Shown here: positions 51,097 through 61,398 of the stretch, piece by piece
How positions within the stretch are numbered: position 1 is the stretch's first letter
Layout of the letters: the number at the start of each line of letters is the position of its first letter
Assembly (NCBI RefSeq): GCF_000003855.2
Contig: NW_003101682.1
Coordinates: 2,686,407 to 2,750,406, forward strand
Direction: 5' to 3'
DNA from: Blastomyces gilchristii SLH14081
Lineage: Eukaryota; Ascomycota; Eurotiomycetes; Onygenales; Ajellomycetaceae
DNA: 64,000 bases
The notes under the pieces: generated by a model
The model's database searches: none
The model's input: the letters and a program-made list of their open reading frames with translations, nothing else
What the model was told of the DNA's origin: nothing
Position numbers and translations under genes: made by a program

Positions 51097-51469
51097 ATTA
51101 TTATTATTATTATTATTCTTTCATTACACTTATATACAAGCAGAGCTTATGATAAGTTCTTATGTAATGTTAAATACAGATCAAGTGTTGATTATACAGA
51201 AGAAAATACAGATATTAAGATTACATATAAATAACAAGAATATAGAAAAATATAAAGAAGTGATAATTAAATACATATAATAATAACTTTTCAGCTCAGA
51301 AACATAGAGTAATTTATTGAAGTGATTTATACATCTCTGTATTTATTAGAAATCTGAGATGCTTGAGTTTCAGATTTAATATATTCTCTGCAGATTTTAA
51401 ACTCACATGTCTTGATTTCTCATGTCAAGATGCTACTGAGTGACTGTATTAATTATTCAGCTATCAGAG
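51097..51469 (-). mobile_element. tRNA-derived SINE copy 5
   Basis: About 373 bp, minus strand, with its tail as ATT repeats at 51097. The 15-bp duplication CTACTTTTCTTTATT lies at 51082-51096 and 51470-51484. It is strongly AT-shifted. Confidence 0.88.
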
Positions 51470-51655
51470 CTACTTTTCTTTATTCTAAAGTACTTTTCTT
51501 AACTCATTATTGAATTTCATACTCTGATAAAAACTAATCTCACTCTTATTCTACAACTTAGAATTCTTTTTATAATAAGTAATTATTTCATTAATAAGTT
51601 ATTTAGAGAAATGAGTGATTCTGAGTCTTGAGCTAAACCCTAAAGTAACAGATGT

Positions 51656-52029
51656 GCCTCAGTGACTGAATAATTAATGCAGTCACTCAGTAGCATCTTG
51701 GCATAGAAAATCAAGATGCATGAGTTTGAAATCTGCAGAGAATACATTAAATTCAGAACTCAAGCACCTCAGATTTCTAATAAATACAGAGATGTATAAA
51801 TCACTCTAATGAATTACTCTATGTTTCTGAGCTGAGAAGTTATTATTGCATGTATTTAATTGTCACTTCTTTGTATTTTTCTATGTTCTTGTTATCTTGA
51901 TGTGATCTCAATATCTGTATTTTCTTCTGTATAATCAACACTTGATCTGTATTTAACATCATGCAAGGACTTATCATAAGCTCCGCTTGCATATAAGTAT
52001 AATGAAAGAATAATAATAATAATAATAAT
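51656..52029 (+). mobile_element. tRNA-derived SINE copy 6
   Basis: 374 bp, plus strand, with a head like CCTCAGTGACTGAATAATTAATGC and an (AAT)n tail. The exact 14-bp duplication AAAGTAACAGATGT lies at 51642-51655 and 52030-52043. Confidence 0.9.
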
Positions 52030-52043
52030 AAAGTAACAGATGT

Positions 52044-52792
52044 ATTACTTATATTAAGATAACTTCTTCTTTTAAATATGTAAAAACAGATACTGTTCTT
52101 TACAATGAAGAATGTATTTTTGAAAAGAATATAAATCTATTAATCAGTGAATTCAGAGAAAATAAAATATCTTTAGCAAAAAGTAAGAGTCTTTCTGAAA
52201 AAGATGAACTACTTTCATCAAAATATTGATGCAATGTTTCTTAAAAAGGAAAAATGTGCTATTCAGTCTATAATCTGTAGAATAGTTAAAGGTTGTATTG
52301 ATAGAGCTATCTACAAAGAGCTTAATATAGTGGTCGGTCATGTGATCTAGGGAGATCGCCACAGGCAATAGCCGCAACGGCCGCAACGGCCAACATTTTC
52401 AAAGCTAAATTACCTGAGTTATCACATTAATAACACAAACTAAATTCAGCTTTATATAATTTTTGTGAACGCAAATCAATTGAGACAAAATTAAAAATTA
52501 TATAAAAACAATTTAAACAATAAAAAATACAAATCCTAGATAAAAATACGACATATCAGGAAAAATAAGCTGAAGTATTTAACACAAGCGGTGCAACGAG
52601 CGAAGACAATAGTGTAGGAGATAGAGATTAACAGAGGATGAAAACACAAAAATGCGAGAAGCGTATTCAAATGTCCACTGGTACTCGACGATATGCCAAA
52701 GTAAGGCCGGGACACAGGTATATATACATTTTGAAATGAGTTGACAGTCGTATTATTTATTATCTCGGATCGTGGCTATGATTTGATAGCTG
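52044..52792. other. Boundary from AT-rich block to right gene island
   Basis: 52044-52330 is decayed AT-rich DNA, unidentified. At about 52330-52400 base composition changes sharply, with GGCCGCAACGGCCGCAACGGCC-type words. 52400-52792 is likely the 3' flank of the mannosidase gene. No gene is seen. Confidence 0.5.
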
Positions 52793-55622
52793 TCACGGCA
52801 AGGGGCGTTTATGCGGGTGTGCTTCGGTATTGCTAAAGACAGAGGGGGAAAATATATGGTTAGCAAGGTTTAAAAAGAATTGTAGGGGCTTGGAGGTCCC
52901 GAGGAGAGGGTGGGGGGCGAGAAGGAAAAATAGAGCAATATCAACTTACAGGACATATTCATCCAAGCTAACAAGCTCTGGATCACTAAACAGCAAATAG
53001 AAATACTTGAGCGTTTCCGCAAGCCAGAACGACTCCATCTCATTCAAGAACATAGGTACCCTGCTCGTGACATCCTTAATAGCCGAATTCCCAAGGTCCG
53101 TTCTCGTCGCAGCTTCAACGGCTTGGAACATATTCCATCCTTTCTGCCTCCAGGAGTTATCTCCTGTGATACGATACATGATAAAAACCGACTCGATCGC
53201 CTCAGGGCGAAGAATGTATTTTCGCGCTGAGATTGTGGAAACTCCGGGCGGTAGACGATCTTCCTTAATAGTTGCTTCGGCAAACTCCGCATGGGAGAGA
53301 AAGGCGGGAACATCTATCTCATTCCAAAAGGGGGGGATAACTGCCGGTGTAGCGATAGCAGCGGTTTCTGCAGTCTTTGGTGGGCCAAGGTCCTGGCGTT
53401 TGACGAGTTCCTGAGCGTCTGGCTTCTCACCGGGGGCTCCTGGAATGGATTGTCGCTTCGGCGGGTCAGACTTAAAGCTGGTCGCCGGTTCGTTGGAGCG
53501 CATGGACTTTGCGAGCTGCTGAGCATGGTCCGCGACTATTTGGTCATGATACGACTTTCGCTCTTCAAAGTACGGGTCTAGAGCGTCATAGTATCTGGTT
53601 TTATTCCATTCACAGGGTTCCAGAGACCCACAAGGCAGCATTTCAAAACTTTCCGGCATAATACCTGTCGTGGTAGATTCATATGCCCATACACAGCCTT
53701 CGGTCAGTTTAGCGGCAATGTCTAGATCGCTTTCAATCCCAAAGAGCTTTGCACCAAGAGCAAACATGCCACCTGTAAAACAAGCCAGGTGAGAGCCTTC
53801 ATATGTGAGCATTAGATCGTCCTTTTCAGTCACAGGCTCTCTCGCGATAGCAGATGCGATGAATAGAATGTCTCGTTTATCCGGTAACATAGGTCTGAAT
53901 AGAAGATATTTCCTGACCGCATTCATGGACTTCTCATACATAGTTCGGTACTGCTCATTGAGGCCACCCAAAAGTGCATATTGTTTGGGCAAGTACTCGT
54001 AAGCGGAGTCTACAAGCCCGCCAAGGGTAAATCTATCTGTTTGAAACTTAGGTGGGGATGTAAGATCTTGGTCTTTGCAATCATATTCACTCGAAGACTC
54101 GAGGTTGCCTTTGGCAGACTGGTCATCGTCGGAGCTTGGCTCCGCCCGAAGGGTTGGCAGAGGCTGCGAACCAGGCTTCAGGTTGTAATCTGCAGGTTCT
54201 GCGTCGACCAGAATGGGGTCCATTTCCTCCCGCTTCTGAATATGCCTCTCTGGTAATTTAACTTCAGGGACTGTAGGGGGCGTTAAACCAATAGGCAATT
54301 CCGCAGGCTGCTTTACGAGTCGCATAATCTTTTTGCAACCGGAAGCATCTATATGTGTTGGCCATAGCCCAGGCAATTTCGTCTTCTCCTGGTACTTTTC
54401 AAGCTCATTGGTGATCCATGCAACAGCATTGTAGTATTTCTCTTCCTTTGTAATCTGTGTCAATCGAGTGAATTCAAGCGACAGGGTTCCAATTTCCGCG
54501 GTTACAGTCCTAGAACTAGCACGCTGCGGTTGTGACGCATATGCCCTGTAACACAATTTAGTGTGAGAACAGGTCATGGTTCAAATAATGTTAAAGGGGC
54601 TAAAGACGGTTAACTTACGGTGCCCAATGGTAGTACGTAACGGGCATTCGATTAGGAGTATCGAATGCACCAATCAATATCTCTGCAAGTTCGACAGCCT
54701 TATCGATTAGACATTGATATTTACCTCCCGAGACGTCATAAGCTCCAATAAGGCCGCCCAAGTAGCGAATCACAGTCTCAAAGAGGGGTATATCTTTCCT
54801 TGGGCTAGTAGCAAAATCAATCTTGTTGATCGCTTCTACGGCCTCTTCAAACTCATCCACCATGCCCATTATCCAGAGCGTATCCAAGCCATCGACCAAC
54901 GTGGCGCCCCATCCCGAGAATGGGTTACGGTATCCGCCAAGAACTGGACGCAGCTCGTCATGGCCCCATGCTTCTGCTTTATAGCTCGTCCACGAATGAT
55001 TGAACGATTGCTTGATCGCGGCCAGTTTCGCCTCGCGATCGGCTTTATCTGCTGGGGACTCTTCTGGAAATTCGAATTGGATCTTGGGCAGCGTCTCGAG
55101 CATCCCCTGAGGAAGTTTAATAAGGTCCTCCGGTGCAACCGGGAAATGCTCGGGTTGTTTTTCCCACCGGACATCGCTACTGTCAGGGTTGTTAGCTTCC
55201 ACCCTCCCTTTACCAGGAGATCCAAACTCGTCGTCCTCCGACGGTGAAAAATGTGGCTTTGTCAGTGGATGTGGTTTGGTTGATTCCTTCTGTGGAGAGC
55301 TAGGAACGGACGGCTGAGCTGCAGGGGGCTTCGCTACTGGAGAAGGTGAGGGTAGCGGGTCAGAGGAAGGGATTGCTGTTTTGGATTCCGGTGCAAAGCC
55401 ATGGTCGTTTGAATTCCCAACGCCGGGTGTTTGCTGGAGGGCCGGCGAACCATTAGGAGACGGGGGTGCCGTTGGAGGTGGAAGGGGCTTCTGTTTTTCT
55501 ACAGGTTCGTTAGAGAGCGTGGGGGGGCCAGACCAATCACGGATTCGAAAGAAATGAACGAAGACAACAACGCTGATGATGGCGAAGACCACAAAAACTC
55601 TGTATCGACGGAGACGAAGCAT
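52793..55622 (-). CDS. Class I alpha-1,2-mannosidase (GH47), type II membrane protein
   Basis: Three minus-strand exons, 55622-54619, 54545-52950 and 52832-52793, join in phase to 879 residues. Residues about 8-26 are a signal-anchor helix, followed by a Pro/Ser-rich stem to about residue 170. The catalytic domain then shows GH47 landmarks: YKAEAWGHDELRPV, GWGATLVDGLDTLWIMG, the first acid in LFETVIRYLGGL, ACFTGGMFALG and CVWAYESTTTGIMPESF, and the third acid in RPEAIES. The final 40-bp exon encodes NTEAHP, whose Thr binds calcium in known enzymes. Family enzymes trim alpha-1,2 mannose from N-glycans in the ER or Golgi. The Ser/Pro stem and an extra Gln/Pro-rich segment before RPEAIES make it longer than animal forms. 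The internal position of all landmarks supports an active enzyme. Confidence 0.93.
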
Positions 55623-56737
55623 AATGAAAGCAGGAGGCAGATTATGTTATTGATTAAGTTGAGGCAGCCTGTAAGGTCGTCCTCCTCCTCTGTCGTCGAC
55701 TCGGGCATCCAGAGGATGAAAAGGAGCCCCTGGCGGTCAATTATCTTAATTACCTAGAGGAAAGATATGTCTCTGGTAGATTCTTCAAGATCAGCTAGCC
55801 GGCCCATTGCACATCAATATAGCAGTTGACGTGAAGCCGAGAAATAGAAATCGTTGGACCCTTGTTGTTCGTTGCTCCTCCTCCCGTTTCATTTCAAGCA
55901 CATGTCGCCGAGATGCGGCTCAGCCTGTTCAGCCGCCAAGAACAAACAATATATTGGGTTGACTAACTAGCGCTGTCGATCAGGAAATTATCCATGAAAT
56001 ATGCGCGATACATGAGGATCACGAGACGAGATGAGGAAACCAGATGAAGAAACTCGGGACGTCTTTCAGCCCTGTGTTAAATTCTGTCCAGGCCCTTTAC
56101 CCTGAGAAAGTTTGACAGGATTCTACAACAACACGTGTTATTTGACTCTGCCAGAATAAAGAGCTACAGTAGTTTGTGCATGGGTTTTAAAAGCACCACG
56201 CCTAGATAATAAATGCTTTATAGACTGACTTGAGTCACTTGATTATGATTTCTTAAACCATATGTCCACAGCCACAGCCATACCTATGAGGCATATATAT
56301 ATGTTTATAAATGTATAAATCTCCAAAATTCGAATAGAACCACAACACTGTCCTTTCATTGCTGTCCATCCCAAAATCTGTTTCAACGTAAATAAATCAG
56401 GCAATACAAAATTGAAAAAAATAAATAAAAATAAAAATAAAAAATAAAAAAAGCCAACATCAACGCTACCCACGTTAAAATATAAAGTAAATAAACAGGC
56501 ACAATGGGGACATAGGATTTATGTATAATAACTAGGACTAGGAGCAGTGGGGTGGGAGAAAAATGAATTGTACGAGTCGGGGAGTGGGAGAGTATATGTG
56601 GAACGAGTAAGACGAATATGGGAGTTGGCTAAGGTAGTATAAGACCATATAAGACCATATTCCAGGAAGCTTCCTCTGTTGTCTTCTGTGGCCTGAGCCT
56701 TAAAGAAAGGATGAAACCAGGGAATAGAAGTTACCAC
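55623..56737. promoter_or_regulatory. Intergenic region upstream of the mannosidase and downstream of ATG9
   Basis: Both neighbours are on -, so this holds the ATG9 3' flank and the mannosidase promoter. An (AAATA)n-like A-rich stretch lies near 56415-56450. I see no distinct motif and no extra gene. Confidence 0.5.
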
Positions 56738-59725
56738 TCAAATACCGACAGCCCCGCCACCGCGTCCATCATTGCTGACTTTTTGGAACTGATGGATCAA
56801 CCCAAGTACGCCCGCACCCCCGACGACATCTTGGACATTTTCCGTTTCTTCATCAGTTTCACCCTCACCATCGATGATATTCATCCGCCAAGACTCCTCC
56901 ATACGACTATCGTCAGCACCGCTAGATCCCGTTGTCATATTGGAGGAGGGATGTCTGTGAAGACCTGGGAGAATCTGACTGGTACCGGATGGTTCATCTT
57001 CATCTCGAATTGTATCGTTCATGGGATGAGCCTGGCGTGATGGACGGTACTGGGATTGTGCGACGTTTCGGTTTTGCGGACGGAAGCCTGACGTTGATGG
57101 TTGGTGATGCGGATCTAGAAGAACTGAAGCGAGTGGTGAGTTGTGCGCACCAGCTGCAGCCGCGACACCAAACCTGGGAGTTCGAGGTGTTATAGAGTGC
57201 CCGCCGGCATGGGATCCTACAATGTTTGGTCGGGTAACAGATCGTTGTTGTGCGTCCCATCGGTATTGTCGACCAGTGCCCATGTAATTTGCCTCGGGCA
57301 TCATAGGAGGGGATGTTAGGGCAGGAAATGAAGGAGGAGGGTGGAAACGGCGTCTGTTTGGAGCGTGGATATATGGAGCACCTGGTTGCGGATTGTTGGC
57401 GTAGTTGTCTAAAAAGCCATAGTATGACGCCAACATCTTTCCATCTTTGGTTGAAAAATAATCATTTCGAAGATCCCGTTGACCAGCATCTTGGGCACCG
57501 CCTTGTTGGGTATCCTGATTTTGGGGAATGACATTGGTGCCTTTCTTAAAGTCGAACACAGCAAATGAACAAACATAACCAAGCCCATCCACATGTACCG
57601 TGAATTCGCGGAAAAAGTCTATCAGCCGGTCACTGCACTTTGGGAGACTGAACCACAACACAAACGGTATGAAGATTATGCTGAGAAGCTCTTCAAGGAA
57701 GATGAGCACTTTCATCTGGTAGAGCATTGCGAACTCTGCTTTTACTTCGTCGCTATGCAGTTTGCCCTGCCAATGCGCTGGCTGATAATGAGTGAAGTCT
57801 ATCACCTCTCGTAAAGCAAATTCGGGATCGAAGACTAGGGTCTCTTCAGGTACAAGTCCTCGCGCCACTGCCCACACTGTTCCCGTCACACCGAGATAGA
57901 ATAGTACAGTTCGATCGTGGGATATTTCGAAGCCCAGGAAAAGCTCCGGATCGACAACGGAGGCGAGTGCAAGAACTGATGCCAATGCACCAGCAATAAA
58001 TCCAACAAAGCGTGCTATTTGGACCATTTTGTCCTTCGGGAACTGGTCGATATATCGAGTCGCAAATGGGTAGGACATGTTGATTCGGCGTTGGAATAAA
58101 TGTCGCAGCTCGTTAAATTCACGAAATTTCCACTCCGCTAATGGGGTATATTGGCGCGAGCCAATTTGGGAAGGATTTTTTTGATATTCGTTGAAATAGC
58201 GGAAAAAATAGTGCATCATGAAGTAGATGAGGAAAAAAGGGGCAATAAATATATTCAAAAGTCCACTAATGAGAAATCGTCGTCTTAATCCGTCACTCAA
58301 AGCCTTCCGATGAGTGTCTTTAAGAAATAAGGTTCTGACCTGACCCTGATCGTTGAACACATAATCCAAAATACAAAAGTGAAGGTTCCATTCCAGAGTC
58401 CGTGAGAAAAGTTGTCGGTTTCTGAGAAATGGAATCGGAAGCGTCAGGTCCAAGATATCCTTATTGAAAAGTGCAATAAGGTAATTGTCCTTCCTCATCA
58501 AGCGGTTGGCGATGTCGTGAGCGTCCATTCGTTGTTTTGATTGGCTACCCAAAAATTTCCTATTCCTCGCAGACACAGCTCCCGCGGTTGACGGATTTGA
58601 ATCGCGAAGTGCCATCAATCGACTCACAATCTCCTGCCATGATATCGTTTGAATATCGGTATCCGAAATACCTAGAAGGTAGTGATAGAAATCGTGCAAA
58701 TGATAGAGTCGTCGCAGGTCTAGTAAGTATCGAACGGCTTGATAAATCCAGAAAATTGAAAAGAGCCATAGGAGGAGGGTTGAGGAGGCGGACATTTTCC
58801 GAACGCACTGGGGGACAACGATTTCCGTCATGGTTTTGCTGTTGGGTACACGTCGATAATCGATGCAACTGGTTAGGAATACTGTAAAACCTACTACGAA
58901 TGCCAGGGTCCTAAGAATCTGTTAGCCACTTCAGCTTGTCTGGGTGTTGGACTAGATGAGATGAAAATGAAAATCTCGCACTAACAAAAGGTTCAAAACC
59001 CGGCTTAAGAAAATGGACTTTATCCCATTGCCTAGAAAATAGTCATACACGTCTGCTAGGAAATTATCCAAATTCTCAACATTGGCCCATCTCCACATAG
59101 CTTTTTCTTTTGGGTCAACGAATGCCAGACCCCGACGCTGGCCGCCAGCTCGAGGAGGAGCGGGAACTATTCTAGGGGGTATAGGGTGTATGGGCTGATG
59201 TGCTCTCGCGCTATCCCAGCGATTTCGAGTGCCTTGCGTCGATAATGGAAGAGGATCATCATTATCATGGATGTTGCGGTTCGGAGGACGATGGGGAGGG
59301 GGAGCAGCGAGGCCCTGTGTGCCAACGTCATCGTCATCCCCTTCCACTAGCAACGAAGCAGGAACGTCATCATCATCTCTATCGTCTTCCATCGGTCTCG
59401 GGGATGAGAGTGTCCATTTATGGCGATTAGCTTTACGTGGAGTTTTGGACTTCCCTGGAAACCCTTGAGGAGCCTTGCGGGGGGGCTGTTGTAGGGACAG
59501 TGTGCTTTGAGTCGTTGACTGGGTGTCTGAGGCTGTTGCCAACGCTTCTTCTAACTCATAGTCCTCATAGGGACCTCTAAGGTTCTCTTCGTCCAGTGAC
59601 ATCCCCGCCCGTTCCTCAATATCAGAAGAGTCCGAATTCTTGTCGTACTGTTGTATAGTTTCATAGATGGAGGGCGAGGTGGTACTATTGGCGGGGAGGA
59701 AGCGGGAAATGAGGTTCGAGGTCAT
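56738..59725 (-). CDS. ATG9: Autophagy-related protein 9 (lipid scramblase)
   Basis: Two exons, 59725-58986 and 58910-56738, give 970 residues with a 75-nt GTTAGT..AG intron. I chose the ATG at 59725 ([11 protein letters not shown]), as in fungal ATG9, over one 14 codons upstream at 59767. The N-terminal 240 residues are Asp/Ser/Pro-rich and cytosolic. The core follows with the conserved [55 protein letters not shown] and THYQPAHW blocks and several hydrophobic helices. The C-terminal 250 residues are low-complexity. Known ATG9 is a trimeric scramblase on vesicles that seeds the phagophore. The intron falls in the first membrane helix. No lesion is seen. Confidence 0.95.
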
Positions 59726-61398
59726 GATCAAATGGACGGAGCTGACTCGAGCAGCCGGCACGGACACAGTTGGTAGAGGAAGACAATATCCGAATCATGA
59801 CTATAGCAAAATCAATAGCAAGCTTAGTTTAAATATGATCGTTAGCTTTGCCTGGGAGCCTGATAAGTTGCACGAGGTCGATGATGAGGTCTCGGGGCAT
59901 GGGCTTGAGAGATGACATATGAAGTGCCTAGAAGCTTGGGGCGAGAACATACAAGCTAATAATCGGGGAGAAACTAGCTAGATTATTAACGTAATCAACC
60001 ACCTAACGCTCGTTTCCAGCTAACACTCGCCTTTGTAAATCAATTACAATCAACTTCAAATGTTCATATCTCAATGAATATTCATTTAAAACTATTCTAA
60101 AAAACAGAATAATAATTTGTAGATATATATTATATTATATTAAATTTGTATAAGAAAATAATATACAATTATTAATCTATTACACTTTTTAAAATACTAT
60201 TTTAAAATAAAATACACAGTTTATATTTATTAATATATTTATAAATATGAATTGTTTTTATATAAAAATTAAATATCTTATAGATTATATATATCTTTAA
60301 TAAAATTTTATATTTTAAAATATTATTTTTGTAATAACTATGTATTATTTATACTTTAAAATTGTAATTTAAATAAATTATTATATCAAATTATTTAAAT
60401 ATATTTATATTTAATAAATTATTTTTTAAAATTCAAAATTTCAAGAATTTTCAATATTTTACTTGTAATTTATTAAAAGAATTATTCTTATCAACTGCTT
60501 TATCACAAACTCACTCAATTTTTTGAATAAGAACTCACTGATAGATTCATCAAAAAGCTCTCAATTATACAAGTATTTTGACCTTATCACTGACTGCATA
60601 CCCCATGTGGTGATGGAGTTATCTAGTCAAACATAAACCAGATGTCATTCAAAACTTCTGTGTGGAATTATCTGCTGTTCATTTCTATCACATCACAACC
60701 CTAAGTCAAATTGTCATGCAAATTGTAAGATGAAGAGACCTAGTCATATGCATCAATCTTCTTACTTTTGAAGGATTTCTAACCTGTAATTGTGAAGATA
60801 TCTGAAGAGTAATCTGTGAAAACTCTGTCTATCTTTGATGTTTAAAAACATCAATGCTAAGTCTCACTCACATACTACTCTTCTCAATCTGACTCATATC
60901 TGATAGAAAAATATAAAAAGATATCTCAGTAATAATATTAAGTATATAATTAACAGATATATCTGAAGTATAATCTCTGTGAAAACTCTGTCTGTCTTTA
61001 ATATATCAAGACATCAATATTAAGTCTTACTTATATATTATCTCATTTAACCTAATCTATTTTCAGTAGAAAGATATAAAAAGATATCTGATCAACAGTA
61101 TTTAATACATAACTAATAGATAATAATAACTATAAAATCAGTATATCTCAAGATTTGACTAAGTCTTTGATTTCTGTATAGTGAGATATATTAAATCTAG
61201 TTTTAATATCTTAATATTTAATAAATTCTGTAAGAGATTGAGAACAGAAACACTAAATTTCTATTAAATTTATAAATTAACTCTATATTAATATAATTAT
61301 TGATAAAGTCTTCTATTTTAAGAGATAAATAATCAGTTTCTCTACATTCTGCTGATAATATTTATATTATTATATAGAAACAGACTTATATTCTCTAT
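59726..61398. other. ATG9 upstream region, then AT-rich non-coding DNA
   Basis: 59726-60050 is ordinary GC and probably contains the ATG9 promoter and 5' UTR. From about 60050 the DNA is very AT-rich and lacks the element landmarks seen elsewhere. Two imperfect tandem units of about 163 bp lie at about 60798-61110 (the word GAAAACTCTGTCT recurs at 60818 and 60981). Confidence 0.6.
60798..61110 (+). repeat. Imperfect tandem duplication, unit about 163 bp
   Basis: The block GAAGATATCTGAAG.. to ..AAAAAGATATCT is repeated once with scattered transitions. It is non-coding in both copies. Confidence 0.6.

Noticed and set aside
51097..52043. CRISPR-like array of direct repeats
   Set aside because: The repeats are two SINE copies in opposite orientation plus trinucleotide tails, not regularly spaced repeats.
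56738..59725. Upstream ATG at 59767 as the ATG9 start
   Set aside because: The 14 extra residues do not resemble fungal ATG9, and [11 protein letters not shown] fits the usual start.
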